Below, piece after piece: positions 55,328 to 64,000 of a stretch of 64,000 bases of DNA. Below the pieces are notes generated by a model, which saw only the letters and a program-made list of their open reading frames with translations, did not search any database and was not told the DNA's origin. Position numbers and translations under genes: made by a program. How positions within the stretch are numbered: position 1 is the first letter of the stretch; each line of letters starts with the position of its first letter. The stretch is from Staphylospora marina (GTDB lineage Bacteria; Bacillota; Bacilli; Thermoactinomycetales; Thermoactinomycetaceae): contig NZ_CP034118.1 of assembly GCF_003856495.1 (NCBI RefSeq), forward strand, positions 724,001 through 788,000, read 5' to 3'.

Positions 55328-56440
55328 ATGGCAGTGGCAAAAGGCTTGGAAGGAGTTGTAGCATGTACTTCGGCCATCAGCTCCATCGTGGATGGAGTCC
55401 TCACGTATCGGGGCTACAACATTGATGATCTGGCCGAAAACGCTTCCTTCGAAGAAACGGCTTTCCTCTTGTGGAACGGTCGTCTCCCGCGGCGTGAAGA
55501 GTTGGAGCAGCTCCGGAAAGAGCTGGACGACAACGCAGCCGTTCCCGGCGAAGTCATCGATCTGCTGAAGAAGGTGCCGGCACACGTTCATCCGATGAGT
55601 GCGCTCAGGACTGCCGTGTCCGCTCTGGCTCTTTATGACAAAGAAGCGGATGACAACAGCATGGAGGCCAACCGTCGCAAGGCTGTCAGACTGACCGCCC
55701 AACTTCCGACGATTGTGTCGGCGTTTGCACGCCTTCGCCAAGGTCTCGAACCGGTTGCTCCGAAAGCAGGGCTGGGTTTCGCAGCCAACTTTGTGTATAT
55801 GCTCACAGGCGAAGAGCCCACCGAAGTGGCGGCCAAAGCACTGGACAAGGCGCTCGTTCTTCATGCGGATCATGAGTTGAACGCGTCCACGTTTGCCGCC
55901 CGCGTCACCACGGGTACCTTGTCGGACATTCATTCCGCGGTCACGACCGCCATCGGCACCTTGAAGGGACCCCTGCACGGTGGTGCCAACGAGCAAGTGA
56001 TGGCCATGCTCGAGGAGATCGGGTCCATGGACAACATCGTCTCCTACATCGAGGGCAAGCTGTCCCGCAAAGAGAAAATCATGGGCTTCGGCCACCGTGT
56101 GTACAAGGACGGAGACCCGAGGGCCAAACATCTCCGCGAGATGTCCCGCCAACTGGGCGAACAGAAGGGGGACACCAAGTGGTACGAGATGTCGGTCAAG
56201 ATCGAAGAGTTGGTGTATGAAAAGAAAGGGCTCAAGCCCAACGTGGACTTCTACTCCGCATCGGTGTACACCTATCTCGGCATCCCGCGCGACCTGTTCA
56301 CTCCGATTTTCGCCATCAGCCGCGTGACCGGTTGGACGGCACACATCCTGGAGCAATACTCCGACAACCGTCTGATTCGGCCGCGTGCGGAATACGTGGG
56401 AGAAACCAACCAAAAATATGTCCCCGTCGACCAACGCTGA
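55328..56440 (+). CDS. citZ: Citrate synthase
   Basis: The enzyme condenses acetyl-CoA and oxaloacetate to citrate. ATG 55328 follows AAAGGGCGA; upstream in-frame starts lack sites. The 370-residue product has the catalytic triad region: GPLHGGANEQVMAML (first His), MGFGHRVYKDGDPRA (second His) and the Asp in NVDFYSASVYTYLGIP. Length and the LEGVVACTSAISSIVDG start fit the Gram-positive dimeric type. It is followed by icd and mdh in one direction, a conserved TCA gene cluster. Confidence 0.97.
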   Translation: MAVAKGLEGVVACTSAISSIVDGVLTYRGYNIDDLAENASFEETAFLLWNGRLPRREELEQLRKELDDNAAVPGEVIDLLKKVPAHVHPMSALRTAVSALALYDKEADDNSMEANRRKAVRLTAQLPTIVSAFARLRQGLEPVAPKAGLGFAANFVYMLTGEEPTEVAAKALDKALVLHADHELNASTFAARVTTGTLSDIHSAVTTAIGTLKGPLHGGANEQVMAMLEEIGSMDNIVSYIEGKLSRKEKIMGFGHRVYKDGDPRAKHLREMSRQLGEQKGDTKWYEMSVKIEELVYEKKGLKPNVDFYSASVYTYLGIPRDLFTPIFAISRVTGWTAHILEQYSDNRLIRPRAEYVGETNQKYVPVDQR

Positions 56441-56537
56441 ACGGATCGGGTAGAATAGGGGGGACGGGACCGGATCCCGTCCTCCCGCTTCATGGCGGAC
56501 AAAGGGCTTGAAAACAAAAAGATCGAGGGGGATGAGC

Positions 56538-57833
56538 ATGGGACGTTTCGAGAAACTGGAGGCGCCGGCTCGCGGCGAGAAAATCACCATCCAAAACGGG
56601 GTCCTCAACGTTCCCGATGAACCGATCATTCCGTTCATCGAAGGAGACGGTACGGGCCCGGACATTTGGGCGGCCGCCCGCCGGGTACTGGATGCCGCGG
56701 TGGAAAAAGCATACGGCGGCAAAAAGCGGATCGAATGGTTCGAAGTATATGCCGGTGAAAAGGCTTACAATCGCTTCGGTGAATGGTTGCCGAACGACAC
56801 GTTGGAAGCGATCCGTGAATACCTGGTCGCCATCAAAGGCCCCCTCACCACACCCGTCGGGGGAGGCATTCGTTCACTGAACGTGGCGCTTCGCCAGGAG
56901 CTGGACCTTTATGTGTGCCTGCGACCCGTCCGTTATTTCGAAGGGGTACCGTCCCCCGTCAAACGTCCGCAGGACGTCGACATGGTCATTTTCCGGGAAA
57001 ACTCCGAGGACATTTACGCGGGGATTGAGTGGGAAGCCGGATCGGAAGAAGTGAAGAAGGTCATCTCCTTCCTGCAAAATGAGATGGGAGTGAAGAAAAT
57101 CCGTTTCCCGGAAACCTCGGGGATCGGGATCAAGCCGGTTTCTTCCGAAGGCACCGAACGCCTTGTGAAAGCCGCCATCGAATACGCCATTCGTCACGGA
57201 AGAAAGAGCGTCACCCTGGTACATAAAGGGAACATCATGAAGTTCACGGAAGGTGCGTTCAAAAACTGGGGTTATGCCGTGGCCGAACGGGAGTACGGGG
57301 ACAAAGTGTTCACCTGGGCGCAATACGACCGGATCAAGGCGGAACAGGGAACCGAAGCGGCCAACGCCGCGCAGGCCAAGGCGGAAGCCGAAGGCAAGAT
57401 CATCGTGAAAGATTCCATCGCGGATGCATTCCTGCAACAGATCCTGACCCGTCCGGCGGAATACGACGTGATCGCCACGCTCAACCTGAACGGCGACTAC
57501 ATTTCCGACGCGCTCGCGGCGCAAGTCGGCGGAATCGGAATCGCGCCGGGAGCCAACATCAACTACGTGACCGGTCATGCCGTGTTTGAAGCCACCCACG
57601 GAACGGCTCCGAAATATGCCGGTCTGGACAAGGTGAACCCGGGTTCCGTCATTCTTTCGGGAGTGCTCATGCTGGAATACCTGGGTTGGCAGGAAGCGGC
57701 TGATCTCATCTATGCGTCCATGAGCAAAACGATCAGCCAAAAAACGGTCACTTACGATTTCGCCCGTCTGATGGATGGCGCAACCGAAGTGAAGTGCTCC
57801 GAATTTGCCGACCATCTGATCCAAAACCTGTGA
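56538..57833 (+). CDS. icd: NADP-dependent isocitrate dehydrogenase
   Basis: The enzyme converts isocitrate to 2-oxoglutarate. The start is set at ATG 56538, six bases after GAGGGGG; ATG 56532 abuts the site. The 431-residue product shows the phosphate/isocitrate loop [34 protein letters not shown], and [20 protein letters not shown], where the Lys-Tyr pair after AP is the NADP-type signature. Catalytic Lys and Tyr lie in the expected regions. Confidence 0.96.
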   Translation: MGRFEKLEAPARGEKITIQNGVLNVPDEPIIPFIEGDGTGPDIWAAARRVLDAAVEKAYGGKKRIEWFEVYAGEKAYNRFGEWLPNDTLEAIREYLVAIKGPLTTPVGGGIRSLNVALRQELDLYVCLRPVRYFEGVPSPVKRPQDVDMVIFRENSEDIYAGIEWEAGSEEVKKVISFLQNEMGVKKIRFPETSGIGIKPVSSEGTERLVKAAIEYAIRHGRKSVTLVHKGNIMKFTEGAFKNWGYAVAEREYGDKVFTWAQYDRIKAEQGTEAANAAQAKAEAEGKIIVKDSIADAFLQQILTRPAEYDVIATLNLNGDYISDALAAQVGGIGIAPGANINYVTGHAVFEATHGTAPKYAGLDKVNPGSVILSGVLMLEYLGWQEAADLIYASMSKTISQKTVTYDFARLMDGATEVKCSEFADHLIQNL

Positions 57834-58805
<972 letters not shown>

Positions 58806-58822
58806 ACATCGTTCTCCTCATC

Positions 58823-58850
58823 CGGGGCGTCGGAGGACGCCCCGCTTTTT
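58823..58850 (+). terminator. Terminator after mdh
   Basis: CGGGGCGTC and GACGCCCCG pair around GGAG, followed by CTTTTTC. Confidence 0.9.
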
Positions 58851-58914
58851 CACACCGTCGGTTCATTTTCCGGAAAATACGGGAAAATGAAAGCGTATTC
58901 AGGGAGGGGTCCAC

Positions 58915-59388
58915 GTGGATTTCGGACAAACACTCACATCGGGAAAAGACTGGAATCAACTGGTCATCGGAGAAACCGTGGAAGTCAGCCGAACCGCCGA
59001 GCTCAGGGACATTTTCTCCTACCTCGGCGCCACCGGGGATCTCAATCCGCTGTATTTGAAAGAAAGTTACGTGGCATTGACCGAACATCGTCAGGTGATC
59101 GTCCCGTCAGGACTCCTCGCCGGTTGGTTGTCCGCATTGGTTTCCACGCAATTGCCCGGCCCTGGAAGCCGGATCAAGGATTCCAGACTTTCGTTTCCCC
59201 ATGCGTTGAAACAGGGAGAGACCGTGAACATCCGGCTGGAATTGACGAAAAAGGAGGAGCGGGAAAAAACGGTCACCCTTCGGGTACACGTCGAACATGA
59301 CGGCAAAACGGTGGTTGACGGGGAATTGGAAGTGATTCCTCCCAAGCAGCTGAAACCCATCCTCACGGACCTGTACGAAAACTTTTGA
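58915..59388 (+). CDS. MaoC-like hotdog dehydratase family protein
   Basis: The start is a GTG at 58915 with GGGAGGGG five bases upstream. The 157-residue product has a MaoC-like hotdog fold with the hydratase-type ATGDLNPLYL motif (Asp near 42, Asn at 44; the usual catalytic His is replaced, as HxN is not seen), VPSGLLAGWLSALVS, and a strand-rich C-terminus. The loss of the catalytic His means activity as an enoyl-CoA hydratase is doubtful. It is monocistronic between mdh and phoP. Confidence 0.75.
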   Translation: MDFGQTLTSGKDWNQLVIGETVEVSRTAELRDIFSYLGATGDLNPLYLKESYVALTEHRQVIVPSGLLAGWLSALVSTQLPGPGSRIKDSRLSFPHALKQGETVNIRLELTKKEEREKTVTLRVHVEHDGKTVVDGELEVIPPKQLKPILTDLYENF

Positions 59389-59397
59389 ATCGAAACA

Positions 59398-59431
59398 GGC
59401 ACCCTCACATGAATGAGGGTGCCGTTTTTTT
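59398..59431 (+). terminator. Terminator before phoP
   Basis: GGCACCCTCA and TGAGGGTGCC pair around a 6-base loop, followed by GTTTTTTT. Confidence 0.9.
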
Positions 59432-59450
59432 ACAGAAACTTAAAGATGTT
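59429..59450 (+). promoter_or_regulatory. Possible Pho-box repeats before phoP
   Basis: TTTACA at 59429 and TTAAAG at 59440 are 11 bases apart, the PhoP direct-repeat spacing; a third unit is degenerate. It may allow autoregulation. Confidence 0.35.
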
Positions 59451-59510
59451 ATGTTAAGATTGAATGTGTATCGTTTCGGCTTCAGTCCACATCGAAGCGG
59501 AGGCTAGACG

Positions 59511-60218
59511 ATGGCGAGAAAAATCCTGGTCGTTGATGACGAAGTGTCCATTTTGAAGCTGGTGAGGTTCAATCTCGAAAAGGAAGGATTTGAAGTGGAA
59601 AGCGCCCAGGACGGACAAACCGCGTTGGATCGGGCGGTTCGGTGGAAGCCGGATTTGGTGGTGCTTGACTGGATGCTGCCCGGGCTGGACGGGCTTGAAG
59701 TGTGCAGGCGGCTTCGCCAGGAAAAAAGGCATGTGCCCATTCTCATGCTCACGGCCAAGACGGAGGAATTTGACAAGGTTCTCGGACTTGAACTGGGAGC
59801 CGATGATTATATGACCAAGCCGTTCAGTCCGCGGGAGTTGGTGGCCCGGGTGAAAGCCATTCTGCGCCGGGTGGAAGCGCTGAAAGGCGAGGACAAGGAC
59901 CGGGATCGGGTGATTCATGTGGGGGAGTTGTCCATTGATCCGGACGGATACGTGGTGACGAAAAACCGGAAGGAAGTCGATCTGACACCGAAAGAGTTTG
60001 AGTTGCTCCATTACATGGTCAGTCATCGCGGAAAAGTGTTGTCCAGAGATCAATTGTTGAGCGCGGTCTGGAACTATGATTTTCTCGGTGATTCACGCAT
60101 CGTGGACGTGCATGTGAGCCATTTGCGGGAAAAAATCGAGGACGACTCCCGAACGCCGGTCTATATCAAGACGGTGCGGGGAGTGGGTTACAAGTTCGAG
60201 GGGCCGAAAAACGCATGA
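59511..60218 (+). CDS. phoP: Phosphate response regulator PhoP
   Basis: The 235-residue product is an OmpR-class response regulator. The receiver domain has KILVVDDEVSILKLV, the phosphoacceptor Asp53 in VVLDWMLPGLDG, and the LTAKTEEFDKVLGLELGADD/KPF region. A C-terminal winged HTH follows (LTPKEFELLHYMVSHRG, VHVSHLREKIEDDSRTP). ATG 59511 follows GGAGGC. It overlaps phoR by four bases (ATGA). PhoP calls in this position rest on gene order, PhoR pairing and the pst genes downstream. Confidence 0.95.
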   Translation: MARKILVVDDEVSILKLVRFNLEKEGFEVESAQDGQTALDRAVRWKPDLVVLDWMLPGLDGLEVCRRLRQEKRHVPILMLTAKTEEFDKVLGLELGADDYMTKPFSPRELVARVKAILRRVEALKGEDKDRDRVIHVGELSIDPDGYVVTKNRKEVDLTPKEFELLHYMVSHRGKVLSRDQLLSAVWNYDFLGDSRIVDVHVSHLREKIEDDSRTPVYIKTVRGVGYKFEGPKNA

Positions 60219-61948
60219 GATCGCTCAGGACCCGGATCACCGGTTCCATTTTGTTTCTGATCGGCGGTGCCGTGCTCGGAACGGGAATCTTCGTTGCTCT
60301 TTTGCTGAAGACATCATACATCGATTCATTGACCGAACGTTTGGAAAAAGAGGGGAAATTGCTGGCGGAGACTGTGGATTGGTCAGCATCCGCGAAGCCG
60401 GGGGAACTCACGGGGAAGGCAGAGGTCTATGGACGGGCACTGGGATTGCGAGTCGCCCTGTTTGACTCCGCCGGAAACAATCTCGGGGATTCGACGGGAG
60501 TCGCGCATCCGGGTGCCAACCCGGAGGTGCGAAAGGCGTTGGACACGGGGAAGCCGGTTCCGTCTGTCTATCGGAACGAAGCGCTGCACACGGCCGTTCC
60601 GGTGATCCGTGACGGTCGGGTGGTCGGGGCCGTCTGGCTGACCAAAAGTTTGACGGAAGTGAACCGCTCGCTCGGTCAGGTTTGGTTCTCGCTGATTCTC
60701 GGGTTGATCATCGCCTATGGGATCGCCGGATTTGCCGGATCGAGGATCGCCGGAAGGGTCACGAGATCACTGGAAGAAATCACCCAAGTGGCGGTCGACA
60801 TGGCACAAAAACGGCTCTACCGCCGGGTGGCGGTGAACGGAGACGATGAGGTGGCAAGTCTCGGAAGGGCCATCAACCGGATGGCGTACAGCCTTCAGCA
60901 GCAAGTGGAAGAGTTGCGGAGAAGCGAACGGCGGCTGGGAAGTGTCATCGAGACGATGGAAAGCGGTCTGTTGATGGTGGATGCGACCGGACGGATCCGG
61001 CTCGCCAACCGGGCGTTTGAAAAAATGTTCGGCATTCCGGCTTCCGATTTGCGGGGCAAATCCTTCGAGCGGCTCACCCATCCGTATGATCTGGCCGTCT
61101 TGATCAAAGAGTGCGCGGAGTCGGGATTGCAAATGCGAAGGGAAATTCATCTGTATTACCCGGAGGAGCGAATGCTGCAGGCCCATCTCTCACCCATGTG
61201 GGCGGAAAAAAGCGGGATCGGCGTGGTGGTCGTTTTTCACGATTTGACGGCCATCCGCCGGCTGGAGCAGTTGCGCCGGGATTTTGTGGCCAATGTCTCC
61301 CATGAGCTGAAAACACCGGTCACGTCCATCCGCGGTTTTGCTGAAACTCTGCTGGACGGCGCCATGGAAGACACACGGACGCTGCGTGAATTTTTGACCA
61401 TCATTTTGGAAGAGAGCTTGCGCCTGGAGCGGCTTGTCGGGGATTTGCTCGATCTGTCCAGGATCGAGTCGAAACAGTTCCGGCTTGAGCTGGAGACGGT
61501 TCAGGTGGATGAACTCGTGCGAGGCGCGGTGAAAACGATGGAAGACCGGATCCGTGCCAAAGGGCAGACACTGACCGTGGAGATCCCGGAAACGTTTCAG
61601 GCGGAAGTGGACGTGGACCGGGTCCGTCAAATCCTGTTGAATCTGCTTTCCAACGCCATGGTTTACACGCCGGAAGGCGGTGCGATCCGTGTCCGCGCCG
61701 AACGGGGAGACGGAGACTGGATCCTGTCGGTGGAGGATACCGGTGTCGGCATTCCTCCCGAAGATCTTCCCCGCATTTTCGAACGGTTCTATCGGGTCGA
61801 CAAAGCCCGTGCGCGCCATTCGGGAGGAACGGGGCTGGGCCTGGCGATTGTGAAACACCTGGTGGAAGCTCATCGGGGAAAGCTGGAAGTGAAAAGCCGG
61901 TTGGGGGAAGGAACCATGTTCATCATGCGCTTTCCGCTGAACCAATGA
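60215..61948 (+). CDS. phoR: Phosphate sensor histidine kinase PhoR
   Basis: The 577-residue membrane kinase has a first membrane segment (about 9-31), an extracytoplasmic PDC-like domain (about 35-150), a second membrane segment (about 153-175), HAMP (about 175-230), PAS (about 245-345) and HisKA with the phosphorylated His near 363 in FVANVSHELKTPVTSIRGFA. It ends with an HATPase domain (NLLSNAMVYTPEGG, DTGVGIPPEDLPRIFERFYR, GTGLGLAIVKHLVEAH). This layout equals Bacillus PhoR. It is translated by overlap with phoP. Confidence 0.95.
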   Translation: MRSLRTRITGSILFLIGGAVLGTGIFVALLLKTSYIDSLTERLEKEGKLLAETVDWSASAKPGELTGKAEVYGRALGLRVALFDSAGNNLGDSTGVAHPGANPEVRKALDTGKPVPSVYRNEALHTAVPVIRDGRVVGAVWLTKSLTEVNRSLGQVWFSLILGLIIAYGIAGFAGSRIAGRVTRSLEEITQVAVDMAQKRLYRRVAVNGDDEVASLGRAINRMAYSLQQQVEELRRSERRLGSVIETMESGLLMVDATGRIRLANRAFEKMFGIPASDLRGKSFERLTHPYDLAVLIKECAESGLQMRREIHLYYPEERMLQAHLSPMWAEKSGIGVVVVFHDLTAIRRLEQLRRDFVANVSHELKTPVTSIRGFAETLLDGAMEDTRTLREFLTIILEESLRLERLVGDLLDLSRIESKQFRLELETVQVDELVRGAVKTMEDRIRAKGQTLTVEIPETFQAEVDVDRVRQILLNLLSNAMVYTPEGGAIRVRAERGDGDWILSVEDTGVGIPPEDLPRIFERFYRVDKARARHSGGTGLGLAIVKHLVEAHRGKLEVKSRLGEGTMFIMRFPLNQ

Positions 61949-62031
61949 ACGTTGTGTCTGCATCCGCGACCGGTTGATCCGTGCGAATGCCTGCAGACGC
62001 ATCATTTCGCCGTCGTACACAGAAGCCGTTC

Positions 62032-62074
62032 GGCCTCCGGGGACGGATCCCGTCTTTGGAGGCCGTGTTTTTTT
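62032..62074 (+). terminator. Terminator after phoR
   Basis: GGCCTCC and GGAGGCC pair, with an inner GACGG/CCGTC stem, followed by GTGTTTTTTT. Confidence 0.85.
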
Positions 62075-62189
62075 CGGAGCTGCCCGAAACTTTTGATTTG
62101 AAACGTGCATGGAGCAAAACCACCGTCACCGTTCGTGTCATTTGTTTTTTTCCCGAACCCGTCAGGGTTTTTCTTTTTTTATCCGTCTC

Positions 62190-62243
62190 TTTACCATGCG
62201 TTTACGATCGTTTGATTGAACGACAACAGACAAATCGTATCAT
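62190..62243 (+). promoter_or_regulatory. Pho-box array and promoter of pstS
   Basis: TTTACC, TTTACG, TTGATT and ACAACA start at 62190, 62201, 62212 and 62223, exactly 11 bases apart, the arrangement bound by Bacillus PhoP. A TATCAT -10 lies at 62238. Activation by phosphorylated PhoP under phosphate limitation is expected. Confidence 0.7.
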
Positions 62244-62287
62244 TCAAAGTGTTGAACGGAAATCTTCCCGAATCAGGGGGACTGCAC

Positions 62288-63220
62288 ATGTTCAGGAAAG
62301 GACTCGTGATGGGCGTCATTTTTGCGCTGGCAATCGGAGTGGCGGGTTGCGGAGACGGCCGGACCGACTCCGGAAACGGTGGAGAGGAATGGATCGGTAC
62401 CGTCAAGATTGACGGATCCAGTACCGTTTACCCCGTATCACAGGCCGTTGCCGAAGAATTCATGAAAAAACATCCGGGGGTCAAGGTGACCGTGGGTGAA
62501 TCGGGGACCGGTGGCGGTTTCAAGAAAATGGCCGCGGGTGAGATTGACATCGCGGATGCTTCCCGTCCGATCAAGGACGAAGAAAGGCAGGAGGCGGCCG
62601 CCAAAGGCATCGAGCCGGTGGAAATCCCGGTGGCCTATGACGGAATCGCCGTCGTCGTCAACAAGGAAAACACCTTTATCGACAGTCTGACGGTTGAAGA
62701 GCTGAAAAGAATCTGGGAACCCGGCAGCAAGGTGAAAACATGGAAAGATGTCCGCACGGAGTGGCCGGCCGAACCGATCAAACTGTACGGTCCCGGGACC
62801 GCATCCGGAACGTTCGATTATTTCACGGGGGAAATCGTGGGTGAAGAAGGCAAGTGTCGGACGGACTACACGGCTTCCGAGGATGACAACGTGATCGTGA
62901 GAGGCGTTCAGGGAGACAAGGGAGCGCTCGGCTACTTCGGTTATGCCTACTATCTCGAAAACAAAGACAAGCTGAATATCGTGAAAATCGACGCCGGCAA
63001 GGGGCCGGTGGAACCGACCGAAACAACGATCAATGACGGCACGTATTTTCCGCTGTCCCGCAAAGTTTTCATCTATCCGGACAGAAAAGCCTTGGAACGT
63101 CCGGAAATCCGGGAATTCGTCAGATTTTATCTGGAAGTCGCGAAAGACATGGTCCGGGAAACGGGATACGTTCCGCTTCCGGACGCTGACTATCAAAAAA
63201 GTCTCGAGCTGGTGAAATAA
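62288..63220 (+). CDS. pstS: Phosphate-binding lipoprotein PstS
   Basis: This is the extracellular phosphate receptor of the Pst ABC importer. ATG 62288 follows GGGGGACTG; the longer frame from 62216 runs through the Pho boxes. The 310-residue product has lipobox GVAGC (Cys20). It shows the PstS phosphate-binding loops: [37 protein letters not shown], and [20 protein letters not shown]. pstC follows about 80 bases later, after a small hairpin. Confidence 0.96.
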   Translation: MFRKGLVMGVIFALAIGVAGCGDGRTDSGNGGEEWIGTVKIDGSSTVYPVSQAVAEEFMKKHPGVKVTVGESGTGGGFKKMAAGEIDIADASRPIKDEERQEAAAKGIEPVEIPVAYDGIAVVVNKENTFIDSLTVEELKRIWEPGSKVKTWKDVRTEWPAEPIKLYGPGTASGTFDYFTGEIVGEEGKCRTDYTASEDDNVIVRGVQGDKGALGYFGYAYYLENKDKLNIVKIDAGKGPVEPTETTINDGTYFPLSRKVFIYPDRKALERPEIREFVRFYLEVAKDMVRETGYVPLPDADYQKSLELVK

Positions 63221-63231
63221 ACCGGCTTCAT

Positions 63232-63253
63232 GGGCCCTTCAAGGCCCCCTTTT
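63232..63253 (+). terminator. Weak hairpin between pstS and pstC
   Basis: GGGCC and GGCCC pair around CTTCAA, followed by CCTTTT. It is likely a partial terminator giving more PstS than transporter. Confidence 0.45.
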
Positions 63254-63304
63254 CATGAAGAACGGATGTTGATTTTTTGTGTTCAGGAAGAGGAGGGACG
63301 GTGC

Positions 63305-64000
63305 ATGCATCCGGAAACCCGGGCAGATGCGGGCATCCACCCGTTCAAAAAGAAAAAGGCCAGAAGTGCGTACGAGGCCGCGATCCCGTTCATGTTGCTC
63401 ATTTGTGCGCTCATTTCCGTCTTCACGACGATAGCCATCATCGTCACCCTGGTGGTTGAAACCGCATCGTTTCTTGAAACGGTTTCATGGGTCGAGTTTT
63501 TGACCGATTCCAGATGGACCGTCCTGTTCAGTGAGGACCGGCAACATTTCGGCATTCTTCCGCTGGTTGCCGGCACGATGTTGATCAGTGGCATTGCCGC
63601 CATGGTGGCCGTTCCCGTGGGACTCGCCACTGCCGTTTATCTGAGTGAGTATGCCCCGGACCGTGTGAGACGTGCGTTAAAGCCCGTCCTGGAAATTTTG
63701 GCGGGCATACCGACCGTCGTGTACGGCTATTTTTGCATCACGTTTGTCACGCCGCTTCTTCGCGAATTCATCCCCGGTTTGAATTTCTTCAACGCGCTCA
63801 GCGCGGGACTTGTCGTCGGAATCATGATCATTCCCATGATCGCCTCCATGAGTGAAGACGCCATGAGTGCCGTGCCGAAAAGCATCCGGGAAGCTGCGTA
63901 CGGACTCGGGGCCACACGGCTGGAAGTTTCGGTGAAAACGGTTCTCCCCGCCGCTTTGTCCGGGGTCATCGCGTCGTTTGTATTGGCCTTGTCGCGGGCC
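63305..64000 (+). CDS. pstC: Phosphate ABC transporter permease PstC (partial)
   Basis: The gene is cut by the window end after 232 codons. ATG 63305 follows GAGGAGGGA. The product has a basic cytoplasmic start ([12 protein letters not shown]), membrane segments at about 26-50, 85-108, 135-152 and 165-185, and PstC motifs: [55 protein letters not shown], and the EAA-like [20 protein letters not shown]. With PstA it would form the phosphate channel energised by PstB, presumably beyond the window. Confidence 0.95.
   Translation, partial: MHPETRADAGIHPFKKKKARSAYEAAIPFMLLICALISVFTTIAIIVTLVVETASFLETVSWVEFLTDSRWTVLFSEDRQHFGILPLVAGTMLISGIAAMVAVPVGLATAVYLSEYAPDRVRRALKPVLEILAGIPTVVYGYFCITFVTPLLREFIPGLNFFNALSAGLVVGIMIIPMIASMSEDAMSAVPKSIREAAYGLGATRLEVSVKTVLPAALSGVIASFVLALSRA

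Larger units (their letters stand above)
61949..62287. other. Intergenic region between phoR and pstS
   Basis: The stretch holds the phoR terminator at 62032-62074, a T-rich segment and the Pho-box array with its -10 before pstS. No gene is supported. Confidence 0.6.

Overview
The window reads as chromosome of an endospore-forming Gram-positive bacterium of the order Bacillales, most likely a member of the Thermoactinomycetaceae. The evidence is a carboxypeptidase T-type metallopeptidase of almost the same length as the Thermoactinomyces enzyme, strong AAGGAGG ribosome sites with frequent TTG and GTG starts, moderately high GC, sporulation genes (spoVR, ytrH, ytrI, YheC/YheD-like ATP-grasp genes), and the Bacillus gene order ytkL-ytoI-ytpI-ytrI-ytrH-dnaE-malic enzyme-accD-accA-pfkA-pyk-fxsA-ytvI-citZ-icd-mdh-phoP-phoR. 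I saw no rRNA, tRNA, CRISPR array, insertion sequence or prophage.

Layout. 1-9.1 kb is accessory: a PEP-synthase/rifampin-phosphotransferase-like dikinase, a small secreted protein between two near-identical palindromic hairpins, a lipase-like protein with a prepilin-type N-terminus coupled to a membrane protein, an SDR oxidoreductase and several small proteins. 9.1-14.3 kb is a branched-chain amino acid ABC transporter (livJ-livH-livM-livG-livF, minus strand). 14.7-17.6 kb is a tryptophan-to-anthranilate pathway (kynA, kynU, kynB). 17.7-24.0 kb holds a quinone-oxidoreductase-like enzyme, carboxypeptidase T, mgtE behind an M-box Mg2+ riboswitch, and spoVR.

24.1-33.2 kb is the most unusual part. 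It has a 1062-residue protein made of 79 uninterrupted decapeptide repeats, then an operon of four YheC/YheD-type ATP-grasp proteins and a GNAT acetyltransferase. That operon is tightly coupled by ATGA overlaps and is preceded by a promoter resembling mother-cell sporulation promoters.

33.4-64 kb is conserved core. It includes replication (dnaE), malonyl-CoA synthesis (accDA) beside a FadR-type regulator whose likely operator overlaps the malic enzyme promoter, and lower glycolysis (pfkA, pyk). An ECF sigma/anti-sigma/membrane protein operon has a self-type promoter. The TCA genes (citZ, icd, mdh) are followed by phosphate sensing (phoPR) and the start of the Pst transporter (pstS, pstC cut by the window end), with tandem Pho-box-like repeats before pstS.

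Starts were set by ribosome-site position, so several genes are shorter than their longest open frame. Functions rest on family recognition by eye; no database search was possible.
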